Assembly (NCBI GenBank): GCA_040954595.2
Contig: CM082580.2
Span: forward strand, 5,828,001 to 5,892,000
Length of the DNA stretch: 64,000 nucleotides
Direction: 5' to 3'
Source: Balanoglossus misakiensis
Lineage: Eukaryota; Hemichordata
The notes beneath the pieces were generated by a model that did not search any database, was not told the origin of the DNA, and was given only the letters and a program-made list of their open reading frames with translations. Position 1 is the stretch's first letter. The number at the start of each line of letters is the position of its first letter. The position numbers and the translations under genes are program-made. Of this stretch, positions 1 through 11,773 are shown piece after piece.

Positions 1-2049
1 GGCATTATGACTTATGAAGATTTACTTCGTGGAAGTGGAATTCGCTGCATCATTTTCGGCGTAAATTATAATTTAATGTGCGTTTTATCTCAGATCATGC
101 CACAACCACGCGGCTGCTGCGTGTTCATGGACGTGTGTGTGTATGTTTCGAGGGACAAAACAAAACACATTATTTTTATTTTGTGGGAGTCAGCTTCTAA
201 AACCGTCTTGGCTCGTATACGCTATTTGTCTCAGACCCCAACATTAAATATTTGATATCGGTGAGTGCGTTGCTCCAGCTATGATTAACGTCGGCTTGGA
301 TTAATTACCACGTTAGTTGATAAATCATCCCAAAAGTCCGGTTCAACCGTCTACTCAGACCCGTCACGACAGTTATTGCTTGGTACACAACCAAAGGAAT
401 CTAAACGTCGAGGCGGGGCACGTGTATAGCTTTGATCGGGGAAGGCAATGCTGGCGGTCGAACCGAAAATGTATCAACCACCTGTAATGACGCATCCAAT
501 GCCAAAAAAAAACACGCGAGTGTGTGACGTAACAGATTGTGCGTAGTCCCGTGCGCAGTCGGGCAGCTTTGGTGCATTCCCAATAAACTTTATCCAACTA
601 CTCGTTAGTTTCATTTCATTTCGGAAATCGGGATGCATAGATCCATGGTTTTCGGAATGCAAATGCAGATCCCTTGTCATCTGGTGACACCCTATGCTCT
701 TGGACGCGCGTTTCACACAGACTGACGAAATATTCCTGTTATTTATAAATATTAATTTTCTCGCTGGTCGTTCAAGACGGTGATTTTTGACCTGAATCAA
801 CGCTGGAAAGATTTGTGAGCTTTTCACAGCTACCTTGCCCTACTTCAGACATGGTTCCACGGACAATAAATCAAATTATTAAAAATGAATGATAAGACTC
901 GATGACCAGTTAATCACAATTTACTTGGTCATACATGCATGCTTGCCACAAGACGGAGTTATAGCATAGACCAGGGTCTACGGTTATAGTCATCGTCCAC
1001 AGCGTCGGTTGCACGGGAAGTTTCTCTTACAGATTTGCTCCAAGTTTGTTGTTGTTGTTGTTGTTGTTAATGTCCTTGTAAGTCCATTTAGATCGAACTG
1101 TCTCTTTCGCATCGCGGTTTTGTCAGCTGCCGCGCCCACACCCGATATCTGAAATACTAGCTCGGGTAGAATGTGAAGGGTCAACGATGCGTTTATTTCC
1201 ACGAATAGGCGAGTCAGCCAGTTTAAGGTCGTCATTTAAAAATCATTGTTCATAAATCGTTATTGCAAAGGGGGGTATGCATGTGTGTACGTGTTGGTCG
1301 AAATCTAATTGTCTCTGTATAAAGGTGATTGGCCAGTTTTTTTGAAACTGTGAAGCAATTAGATCTGCCTGAATTTGATAAACAACGCTCCCTCCCCCCC
1401 CCCCCCCCCCCCAAAATGGGAAAATGAAAGTTGGGGGCGGTGGCAGAGATGGACTATAAACTTGATAGTCGCTGTTTTGGATTTCCAGTGCGTGAAAAGT
1501 ATGGTCAAGGGTTCAATTGATGGGCGGCGTGACTGGTCATAAATAAAGAAGATAAACAAACAAAAGAAATATTATTTTGAATATTTGAAATTCCCCCATA
1601 GCAACAGAGTATCAAAGGTGAAGTAAAATGAAATGAACAACTACAACAATACTTACAATACAACAATAGGTTATACTTACATTTATTATGTTAATGTGCT
1701 TGATTAAAGTGAATTTTCTTGAGTTAAAAGCAATGTTAAAACGATTCATTTAGAATTAGAACCAGCATAGGAGACTGATTTTAATATGTAATGTGTCTTT
1801 CACATAAAATTTTCTAAAATTGCTACTAAGGATAGTAAAAGCTTGATTAAATGTTGCCACGTGACTTTATCTCTGTTATACTATTATGTCAATCGCCGGT
1901 AGTTTTGTAATCAATTGAGATATATAGATTTTTTAATACCCTGTACTTCCAAGCATGGTTGTGCGCGGTTCGAAACTAACATCAGAGAATTCATCATCTC
2001 GCGAATGTATGTAGTCGCAGTAACGTCAGTGTTTGGCGGTAGTTTCGGC
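1..2049. other. Intergenic, no gene recognised
   Basis: I see no exon with family similarity here. The stretch holds a short (GTT)n run near 1047-1068 and a 19-base C tract at 1394-1412. It lies downstream of the minus-strand OST-alpha gene that ends at 2050, so its right part should include that gene's 3' untranslated region; a TTTATT (AATAAA on the minus strand) near 1682 is a possible poly(A) signal. The small open frames here show no recognisable domain. Confidence 0.6.
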
Positions 2050-2496
2050 TTAGCTGGGCAGGTCGCCGTCGTCGTTTGTCATTGCCTTGTTGTTGCGGCT
2101 GCCGTCAGCTTCGTTTTCCACCGCCGTCTTTTCTTGGATCTCCTTGCTCGGAACGCCGTTGGCTTCTCCGCTGGCGTCGGCGCCCTTTTCTGAAGCGCTG
2201 ACCTCGTCGTCTTGGAGATACTTCGCGGAAACCAGCTGGTCGAGGTTGCCCGCTCGTTTGGTCCGGAAGTAGATTCTGGCCAGAAGCGCCAGGATGAAGA
2301 ACTCGCAAACGACCAGGAAATTATGCCACACTGTGGACGAAGAACACGTCAATAACATTACCACCCACAGACGTTGACTGTACAGATGTGTTGAGAAAAA
2401 TTCAGACTACTAATTTTGCTGACACTTTTTCGGATAACGATAGTGAAGCCATCATGTATAATTTTCCATTGAGAATATTCCCTGGCGATGATGATA

Positions 2497-2591
<95 letters not shown>

Positions 2592-3876
2592 TTTACTCCC
2601 CCCCCCCCCACATCACCAAATCCAACCTGTGCTTCGGGAAAATCACAGGATAACAGCAGCTATACACCAGCAGCATATGACCCCACTGACCCACCTTCCG
2701 ATCTGCTCTTGGTCGGGAACGGTTCCCTGCACGGGATGATCTCGAAGGATGCCAACAGCCCGAGCAGGATGGGCTGGATGTTCCCGAACAGCAGGGCGAT
2801 TTGAACGGTGAAGTACTTGGGAGTGATTCTGAACCTCTGCAGAAACGTCCTGGATGCTGTGTACACGACGCTGAGAGATTGCATGGCGATGATTGTGGAA
2901 GTCAGTGAACAGGCGGAGAGATAAACGAACGGTTCTGCCAGGCCAACCTTCAATGTGTGTAGACAAACAAACATATAGACATTATATCAATACAAGATTT
3001 TATAAAGAACAGTTTCCATTTACACTGTCGCAGCATCAAAATTGTCAGATATGGTTTAATGTCTGAGCTGTCAGTTTCAACTGTATTGTGTTGAATTTAG
3101 GAATGAAGATTGCCAATTTTCCCTATTAAATGTACATAAACATTAAAGTGAAATGTTTCATCAATAGACAAACAGCCGTTCTTAAACACGGTAGGGTACT
3201 ATATGCTGACGACATATTGCTTATATACATAGTCGCATCATGGACTAACACTGCTGAATGGAAGAACTAGTAGTATTCTGTAGGGATGCGTCGCTCTCAA
3301 ACTACTTCCGCTACCTTAGATAGATTTTACTTCGTGCTAGGAGGTTCTAAGACACATTATAAAGATGATTTCAGGAGAGCCTGTGTACGTAAATACGGGA
3401 AATACCAATTGATGGGAATGGTCATCTTTCTCCTGTCAAGATACTCACCGCCCCAGCAGTATAACGACCATCCACCCAGAGGATGCAAGCGATGAAGTAC
3501 GTTATGGGACAAATGATGGCCACTTGCATAACCAATCTTCGCAGTCTACGTTGTGTTTTGCTGAAATGATAAAAAATAAAAACTCAATGGTGATTTCGTA
3601 TACGTTGTAGTAATAGGTTGCGATTCGTTGTGATCCATATTTTAATGAGCACCAATGGGTACACGATTTCTCAGACAAATTACTGTATATGTATTTAATA
3701 AAAGTAAATCATTATTAACACAATTTATGTTTTCTTCATATAAAGCAAAGTCTAAGCCTGTCTGTCTATGTCTCTGTCTGTCTCTTTGTATCTGTCTCTC
3801 TCTCTGCCTCTCTGTGTCTGTCTGTCTGTCTCTCGCTCGCTCTCTCTCTCACTCTCTCTCTCTCACTCTCTCTCTC

Positions 3877-3949
<73 letters not shown>

Positions 3950-5113
3950 AGCTCTCTCTCTCTCGCTCTCGCTCTCTCTCTCTCCCCTCGCTCTCTCTCT
4001 CTCCTCCCCTCACCTCCATGACCAAATATATCAAATGATTCTTTATTCATCCCCATTCTTACTTACTAACTCATTGATACTCGAGGCAGACACAAACAAC
4101 ACATCATCAACGGCAAGGTGTTCAGTTTGACCGGCTTCCCTTTCAGAGTCATCAACATGGCGTCCCTTCCTCCGTAGTAATCCATGATCAACTTCAGAAA
4201 CTGGTACATTGCTATGGACAGCTGACTGATTGTCATAAAATCCCACACGACATGAAATTAACAATATCAACCAATTAATAAATTCCCACAATGGAATAAA
4301 ATGAGTGGTTTTTACAAAACTTGGCAAAACAGAGAAAATGCTGAGTCACTTCAGAGCTTATATCGCATGTAATGCGTTTTGGTAGCGGAGTTATCTGTCT
4401 GTGTGAATTTCGCTTTGGGCGATGTATGGAAGTTGCGTGAGCGAAAAAAAATATTTCAAAAATCTTTTTGCGGATGTGCGAATACTTACATGGAAGACGT
4501 GAACTTTGTGAACAGCGAAGCTCGTGGAACAAACAAGGCCAATGTAGAACATACGCTGAATGTCTGTGAAATGTGGGATTAAATTCGATGAATTTTAAGC
4601 ACCGTGCATGCGCAGCAAAACTATATTGCAGTAGAATACGCTATATGGATTTAAGTTTCATCGTCCGTTATCAAATGAAATGAATCACGTGATACACAAG
4701 CCAATCTAACACCGTGCATGCAGCAATTAATGCTAAATATTGAATTAAAAGTTGGCTAACTCAATGAGCAGCAAATATAGCACGCTTACCGGATATATGC
4801 ACAAAATCCAAATGATTTTATTTCTTCTCGTCTTCCTTGGAATAGACTTGAAGATGAATATGGTCGATTCGATGAAAATCAGCACAGTAAGAAAGGACAG
4901 GATAGGAGCGAGGGAGTACATCGCAATGCGAACTGGTGGCGCATCTGAGGAAGAAGAATATCCCGCACGTCCATAATGAAAAGTTAAGTTTACAGTGATT
5001 CCTATCTGGTGCGTCTATAGGACACGTACTCCTCCCTCCCTCCCTCCCTCTCCACCTCCCCTCTCTCACTCTCTGTCTATCTGTCTCTGTCTATATGTCT
5101 GTCTCTATCTGAG

Positions 5114-5205
<92 letters not shown>

Positions 5206-5292
5206 CTTCCGTTTAACAGACTGAGATACAAACCTACCATTGAAAACCTCGGTGGAATATGGAACCTCCCCAGAACAGGTTGAGTTAGCCAT
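2050..5292 (-). CDS. SLC51A: Organic solute transporter subunit alpha-like protein (paralog 1), 7 exons, 362 aa
   Basis: Exons on the minus strand: 5238-5292, 4790-4944, 4490-4563, 4067-4225, 3449-3560, 2695-2947 and 2050-2330; all introns are GT-AG with phases 1,0,2,2,0,1, and the sum is 1,089 nt. The protein is a multi-pass membrane protein of the Solute_trans_a (OST-alpha) family. In vertebrates OST-alpha pairs with OST-beta to move bile acids and steroids by facilitated diffusion at the basolateral membrane. Visible hallmarks are a short N-terminus with an N-S-T sequon at residue 3, hydrophobic segments in exons 2, 3/4, 5, 6 and 7, DYYGGRDAM in exon 4, a cysteine cluster (MMCCLCLPR), and PCREPF at the end of exon 6. 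The hydrophilic C-tail is acidic and ends DDGDLPS. Exons 2, 3 and 6 have exactly the lengths (155, 74, 253 nt) of the plus-strand paralog. The start is the first Met of exon 1; a further in-frame upstream Met is possible. No OST-beta gene is visible. Confidence 0.88.
2487..2590. repeat. (GAT)n trinucleotide microsatellite
   Basis: An almost pure GAT/ATG run of about 100 bases followed by a C tract at 2598-2609. It lies in the last intron of OST-alpha paralog 1, between exons 2695-2947 and 2050-2330. The poly-Asp, poly-Met and poly-Ser frames across it are artefacts of the repeat. Confidence 0.95.
3766..4014. repeat. (TC)n/(TCTG)n microsatellite in intron 4 of OST-alpha paralog 1
   Basis: A pyrimidine-rich tract, mostly TC dinucleotides with interspersed TCTG and TCGC units, between exons 4067-4225 and 3449-3560. 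On the transcribed strand it reads as GA repeats. It sits about 50 bases downstream of the exon 4 donor. Confidence 0.93.
5030..5203. repeat. (CT)n/(CTGT)n microsatellite in intron 1 of OST-alpha paralog 1
   Basis: CCCT, CTGT and then a long pure CT run, lying between exon 1 (5238-5292) and exon 2 (4790-4944). It ends about 35 bases from the exon 1 donor site. Confidence 0.93.
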
Positions 5293-5959
5293 AATTTTAT
5301 GCAAGAGGAAAAATCTGAAGTAAAAACAAAACAAAACAAAACGCATTAATCCAAAAAATAAAGAGTTGTTTCTGGACTTGATTTTTCTTTTTTACTACAT
5401 TCATCAGAAGTCAATCCCTGCTATATACTCAAACATTTACGCGGGACTTTTAAAATACACTTACGCACTTGTCTAAAAAAGCAGTGCAATACATTTCAGT
5501 TTATGGGTGATTGTAGTGACCTATTGTTAGAATGATAAGCACGAATTTGTTATCAATTCTTGCAGATGATTCTTGTTTATTTTATTAAAAAAATAAAATA
5601 CGTTATTTTAATCAAATGAATCTTTGTCAGTTATGTGTTCATGAAACGTCCTGACTTCCTGCTATACGTGATGTGCAGTGCGTTGGTGCGTCTGGATTCT
5701 GGCTGGGTGATAGATATCTTTGCACACTTCGCCACACCTCTAACATACACCTTGTACTATTAATCACAGCAAACACAATCCCAAAGGTGTGATGTATGGG
5801 GCTATCAGAGGCTATCTACTCCACTGATACACTTTACACGTCATGTTTTTTCTTGAAGTCATCTGTGTCAATGAACATGTTCAATGTGTACTTAGCATAA
5901 ATCACATAGACGGAAACCTGTAAGGGATGTTGACATGCGTTACGCTTGTGTGTGTCCGT
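5293..5959. other. 5' flank of OST-alpha paralog 1
   Basis: AT-rich sequence upstream of the minus-strand gene. It should contain the promoter and 5' untranslated region, but I see no convincing TATA box or other core element. Confidence 0.4.
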
Positions 5960-5962
5960 ATA

Positions 5963-6047
<85 letters not shown>

Positions 6048-6302
6048 GTATGTATGCATGTATGTATGTATGTATGTATGTATGTATGTATGTATGTATG
6101 TATGTATGTATGTATGTATGTATGTATGTATGTTTGTATGTATGAATGTATGTATGTATGTATGTATGTATGTATGTATGTATGTATGTATGTATGTATG
6201 TATGTATGTATGTATGTATGTATGTATGTATGTATGTATGTATGTATGTATGTATGTATGTAGGTAGGTATGTATGTATGTATGTATGTATGTATGTATG
6301 TA

Positions 6303-6383
<81 letters not shown>
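5960..6383. repeat. Composite microsatellite (TCTG)n-(TATG)n-(TG)n
   Basis: Three runs follow each other without a break: TCTG units to about 6046, TATG units to about 6306, then TG dinucleotides to about 6380, closing with a short CG run at 6381-6388. The long open frames over this region on both strands are repeat artefacts. It directly adjoins the left edge of the 88-bp satellite. Confidence 0.96.
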
Positions 6384-6388
<5 letters not shown>

Positions 6389-6423
6389 CTTGAATGGATG
6401 TATAAATATGGATGAATGGATAC

Positions 6424-8691
6424 GAAATTTTGAAACTTCGCAAAGTCGAAAAATTGTCATTTTTGGATGATTTTCATGGCTATAACCGATGATTTTTGTC
6501 AAAAAATGAAGAAATTTTGATCTCTCGCAAAGTCCAAAAATTGTCATTTTCGGATGATTTTCATGAGCTATAACCCATGATTTTTGTCAAAAAATGAAGA
6601 AATTTTGATCTCTCGCAAAGTCGAAAAATTGTCATTTTTGGATGATTTTCATGGGCTATAACCCATGATTTCTGTCAAAAAATGAAGAAATTTTGATCTC
6701 TCGCAAAGTCGAAAAATTGTCATTTTTGGATGATTTTCATGGGCTATAACACATGATTTTTGTCAAAAAATGAAGAAATTTTGATCTCTCGCAAAGTCCA
6801 AAAATTGTCATTTTTGGATGATTTTCATGGGCTATAACCCATGATTTTTGTCAAAAAATGAAGAAATTTTGATCTCTCGCAAAGTCGAAAAATTGTCATT
6901 TTCGGATGATTTTCATGGGCTATAACCCATGATTTTGTCAAAAAATGAAGAAATTTTGATTCTCGCAAAGTCGAAAAATTGTCATTTTCGGATGATTTTC
7001 ATGGGCTATAACCCATGATTTTTGTCAAAAAATGAAGAAATTTTGATCTCTCGCAAAGTCGAAAAATTATCATTTTCGGATGATTTTCATGGGCTATAAC
7101 CCATGATTTTTGTCAAAAAATGAAGAAATTTTGATCTCTCGCAAAGTCGAAAAATTGTCATTTTGGATGATTTTCATGGGCTATAACCCATGATTTTTGT
7201 CAAAAATTGAAGAAATTTTGATCTCTCGCAAAGTCGAAAAATTGTCATTTTTGGATGATTTTCATGGGCTATAACCCATGATTTTTGTCAAAAATTGAAG
7301 AAATTTTGATCTCACGCAAAGTCGAAAAATTGTCATTTTTGGATGATTTTCATGGGCTATAACCCATGATTTTTGTCAAAAAATGAAGAAATTTTGATCG
7401 CTCGCAAAGTCGAAAAATNNNNNNNNNNNNNNNNNNNNNNNNNNNNNNNNNNNNNNNNNNNNNNNNNNNNNNNNNNNNNNNNNNNNNNNNNNNNNNNNNN
7501 NNNNNNNNNNNNNNNNNNGGGCTATAATAACCCATGATTTCTGTCAAAAAAATGAAGAAATTTTGATCTCTCGCAAAGTCGAAAAATTGTCATTTTTGGA
7601 TGATTTTCATGGGGCTATAACCCATGATTTTTGTCAAAAATGAAGAAATTTTGATCTCTCGCAAAGTCGAAAAATTGTCATTTTTGGATGATTTTCATGG
7701 GCTATAACCCATGATTTTTGTCAAAAAATGAAGAAATTTTGATCTCTCGCAAAGTCGAAAAATTGTCATTTTTTGGATGATTTTCATGGGCTATAACCCA
7801 TGATTTTTGTCAAAAAATGAAGAAATTTTGATCTCTCGCAAAGTCGAAAAATTGTCATTTTTGGATGATTTTCATGGGCTATAACCCATGATTTTTGTCA
7901 AAAAATGAAGAAATTTTGATCTCTCGCAAAGTCGAAAAATTGTCATTTTTGGATGATTTTCATGGGCTATAACCCATGATTTTTGTCAAAAAATGAAGAA
8001 ATTTTGATCTCTCGCAAAGTCGAAAAATTGTCATTTTTGGATGATTTTCATGGGCTATAACCCATGATTTTTGTCAAAAAATGAAGAAATTTTGATCTCT
8101 CGCAAAGTCGAAAAATTGTCATTTTTGGATGATTTTCATGGGCTATAACCCATGATTTTTGTCAAAAAATGAAGAAATTTTGATCTCTCGCAAAGTCGAA
8201 AAATTGTCATTTTTGGATGATTTTCATGGGCTATAACCCATGATTTTTGTCAAAAAATGAAGAAATTTTGATCTCTCGCAACGTCGAAAAATTGTCATTT
8301 TTGGATGATTTTCATGGGCTATAACCCATGATTTTTGTCAAAAAATGAAGAAATTTTGATCTCTCGCAAAGTCGAAAAATTGTCATTTTTGGATGATTTT
8401 CATGGGCTATAACCCATGATTTTTGTCAAAAAATGAAGAAATTTTGATCTCTCGCAAAGTCGAAAAAATTGTCATTTTTGGATGATTTTCATGGGCTATA
8501 ACCCATGATTTTTGTCAAAAAATGAAGAAATTTTGATCTCTCGCAAAGTCGAAAAATTGTCATTTTTGGATGATTTTCATGAGCTATAACCCATGATTTT
8601 TGTCAAAAAATGAAGAAATTTTGATCTCTCGCAAAGTCAAAAAAATTGTCATTTTTGGATGATTTTCATGAAAGCGAAGTTTCAAAATTTC
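6424..8691. repeat. 88-bp satellite array (about 24 visible monomers)
   Basis: Tandem monomers of 88 bp: for example the CTCTCGC landmark recurs at 7921 and 8009. The units are nearly identical, differing by single substitutions and one-base indels. Each holds the hairpin CATGGGCTATAACCCATG. The first unit carries the variant GAAACTTCGC in place of GATCTCTCGC. The last unit runs into an inverted fragment of the monomer, so GAAATTTTGAAACTTCGC at 6424-6441 and its exact reverse complement at 8674-8691 bracket the array. TATG microsatellites flank both sides. True length is unknown because an assembly gap lies inside. I do not recognise a named family. Confidence 0.93.
7419..7518. other. Assembly gap of 100 Ns
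   Basis: Exactly 100 N characters inside the 88-bp satellite. The round number suggests a placeholder of unknown size, so the monomer count is a minimum. Confidence 0.99.
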
Positions 8692-8709
8692 TTCATTTTT
8701 TACAAAAAT

Positions 8710-8981
8710 CATGTATGTATGTATGTATGTATGTATGTATGTATGTATGTATGTATGTATGTATGTATGTATGTATGTATGTGTGTATGTGTGTATGTAT
8801 GTATGTATGTATGTATGTATGTATGTATGTATGTATGTATGTATGTATGTATGTATGTATGTATGTATGTATGTATGTATGTATGTATGTATGTATGTAT
8901 GTATGTATGTATGTATGTATGTATGTATGTATGTATGTATGTATGTATGTATGTATGTATGTATGTATGTATGTATGTATG

Positions 8982-9012
<31 letters not shown>

Positions 9013-9037
9013 TGTATGTATGTATGTATGTATGTAT
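8710..9037. repeat. (TATG)n microsatellite
   Basis: An almost pure TATG run starting right after the inverted end of the satellite, with two TGTG interruptions near 8780-8793 and an extra A near 9011. It has the same unit and strand orientation as the TATG run at the left side of the satellite. Confidence 0.96.
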
Positions 9038-11473
9038 TTTTTTCTACACGGTAAGGCAACATTCGCCACTAAATATACCCTTACAAGATACCTTATTAAT
9101 GTATAGTGTGCACAAATAAAATACATGGACAGGTATGCATGTAGATTCACGTCCTGTTTACATTTGACTTGGGGTGTTGACTTGGTGTGGTAACGACAAT
9201 CAAATACAAGTTAAGTGGAGACAAGATCCTAAGGGGCGGGGGGGGGCATCATAGCGGGTAATAATTAAGATGTCTATTGCCCTATTCTTGTCAATTTGAC
9301 TGATAGTGCGCCTATCAGACGTCTGTAACGATCGCTTTGCACAACTTTTTGTTCGATAAGAATGTGTGAAATACTTAACCCAAATTACACAGCGCTGTTT
9401 CACGAATAGTGTGCACAACGCTTGAACCTTGTCAAATTCGTCACTTGTGAACAATAGATCATCAAGTGTCCTTCAATTGTTGTCTTTTATTTCTGGCCAA
9501 TGTTTTGGGGGTGGGCATAATATTTCTTCATCTCGAAGCGACACAGTTCCCTGAAGGTGAGATTTGACCTTATGCTGTTGAGATGTAGGTCGCCTTTTTA
9601 ACGAAACAAACCAAAAATTAGAAATCGCGTGAATGTTTTCCCGGGTTGTTAAGATGTAAAACTTAATTTTTAATTTTGACTGTAGCACGGTTTCTCTTTG
9701 CATTCGGAGAATGGTTCTTGGCGCAGCTTTCCACTGCTTACAGACAAATGTTCGTTGAATTCGTATAGGCAATGTCATCAAAAGTCGTCGCTGGAGTACG
9801 CGCAATCGACGCCTTCACGCCGAATTCATTCTGCGTTGGGTTCCAAAAATGAAAATTTAGATATGTATACATGTATGTGTCAAGCCCGCACACATAATAG
9901 TATAAACCAAGGGATTTTGCACAAACGTTGCTTGACGCTTATTGTAGAATTCGAGCACTACAAATTTAATATAATTGAATTTTCATTACGCTCTCTAATT
10001 AAGACGTAAAATAAACAAAGTAGGCTAATAACTCGTCAGACGAGGCTGAGAATCCTATCTTGGTTTTGGGCGTGAATTACCATGACAACCGTGAAACCAG
10101 CGAGTTACCATGTTGGGAGCAAGTGGTGCGGGCTAGCTTTGAAGAAAACCCAGTCGTCTCGACTTGAGTCCGCCATAAATCCTGATTAGTTCTAATTATG
10201 CAGTGACGCGTCGCCACTCTACTTGATTCAATGACTTCGAGAGGGGAGTCTGAAAGTTGTTGTACTAGAAGAACTCAAAAAAGTGATTGATACCGGTTAT
10301 AATCGAGTCGTTTGACACTGCTTTCGGATTTATCGTGGATATAAATAAGCGCTTTGCCAAGCGGAAAGTAACGTTGTCTGAAGTGGCTTGATAAGGGTCT
10401 CACTTATATAGTTGTACACACGATGCTAATGGTTTTCACTGGTTTAGCTGTGACTTTTACTGATTGCGCCTAATCGCTGGTGACGGTTCCACTGACATTT
10501 GTTCATAAATTACGAGCGACTTTATGTTATTTTTCCCCGCCGGGGCGAGAGCGTCCGAATGATTGATGTGGTGTAGAGGCAGGCGGTGTGGTACGCCAGA
10601 TTCACTCGCGGTCCCGGGCTGATAGCACGAGTGCCGGGCATTTTTTTGCTCGGCCGTGAATTATTCAAACGTCATCATGTGAAGCCGTCATGAATTGCAA
10701 CGTGTTTAACTCGAAGATGCCGGGTCGTTATCTGCGACTGGTTTATTTTAAGGAAACGCAGCGCCCTTCGACATTCGGCAGGTCAGTGTGTTTTGAACGC
10801 AAGGGCGTCTTGAACGGAGTGTGGACGCTGATGATATATACAGAAGCGCTCGATGGAAGCAGGGTCGTTCGGCGAAGCTTGCTTTCTCCCACGCTCGGCG
10901 TTATCCGTCGCGTTGCCCGGTTTTCGGACGATTGAGAGAGTGTGCGAGGAGAGGAATTAAAACCGGTTTCATGTCAGCGCGTTCGTCGCTAGTGTCATCA
11001 CAGTTGAGGATGGAATTGAACTCACGTACCCATAACCACAGCCTGGAATACAAAATGTGCGCCGGTGACAGTACTAGCACACAGACCGGTGCGCCCATCA
11101 CCCGATATTGCAAATCTATTCAAAGTCGACGCCATCTCGTCTCCTCAAAGGGACTCTCTATTCTTTTTTGGTCCTGTCCGGCGTAATTTTGACTGGTAAG
11201 TGAAATACGTTATGAGGACTCTGGTTAATGATAAACAAAGAAGTTGAAAAGGTTAGTGTATACAGAGCAACAGAGATTGATGATGCGGCCTAGACTCGCT
11301 CTGTCGAAAAACCTCCAGCAGTCTGGTTTGTATCATGTTGATATCGATTGAACTGCCTCAGTACTCTGCTTGAATTTCAAAACATATGTACATCAGCGGG
11401 GCGATTTGCCAAGTTTTGGCTGGGTTTGACCTCGCGGTGATATAATACTTCCAAGTTCCCTTTAAGGTTTCTT
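9038..11473. other. Intergenic, no gene recognised
   Basis: No exon with recognisable similarity. An open frame at about 10821-11186 is rich in Arg and Ser and lacks any family signal or good splice context, so I do not call it. Confidence 0.5.
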
Positions 11474-11773
11474 CATTGGCTGTAACTTTTCGCTTTGTTT
11501 TCAGTATTTTTGTTTCGTGTACCTACTACTGTGACAGTTTCTTGTTACCTTCCCTGAAGCATGATGAAATGCCCACTATGCTGGTTATTGGAAAAAAAAT
11601 CTATAAGTATATAACCAGCATTGTTATTGTGCAAAAGTTGTATTCTAGTCCGGACTAGAATCCATTTGTCAACAATAACAATGGCAGTTGCACATATACA
11701 GGGTATGTTGACAAGCTGAGTACTGGGTCCATTAGAACGCTGTTTGGAGAAATTGCAAAAGATACAGCTAATG
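11474..11773. mobile_element. Foldback MITE-like element, family A copy 1
   Basis: The left end CATTGGCTGTAACTTTT (11474-11490) and right end AAAAGATACAGCTAATG (11757-11773) are imperfect inverted repeats. Inside lies a perfect 20-bp palindrome at 11642-11661, bracketed by a perfect 12-bp inverted pair at 11619-11630 and 11672-11683, and by an 8-bp inverted pair at 11581-11588 and 11611-11618. A second copy with the same ends and the internal motif AGTATTTTTGTT lies at 13621-13727. No transposase is present, so the element would be non-autonomous. Confidence 0.65.

Noticed and set aside
2388-2804. Plus-strand frame with a poly-Asp run
   Set aside because: It crosses an intronic GAT microsatellite and runs antisense over a supported OST-alpha exon.
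3655-4130. Leu-Ser repeat frames on the plus strand
   Set aside because: TC-repeat artefact in an OST-alpha intron.
5834-6547. Long minus-strand open frame with Thr-His and Tyr-Ile-His-Thr repeats
   Set aside because: It is the translation of TCTG, TATG and TG microsatellites and the first satellite units; no protein family and no splice context.
8584-9150. Minus-strand 188-codon frame of Tyr-Ile-His-Thr repeats
   Set aside because: Microsatellite artefact; the same repeat is open in all frames.
10821-11186. 121-codon plus-strand open frame in the intergenic region
   Set aside because: No recognisable domain, no paralog in the window, no convincing splice or start context.
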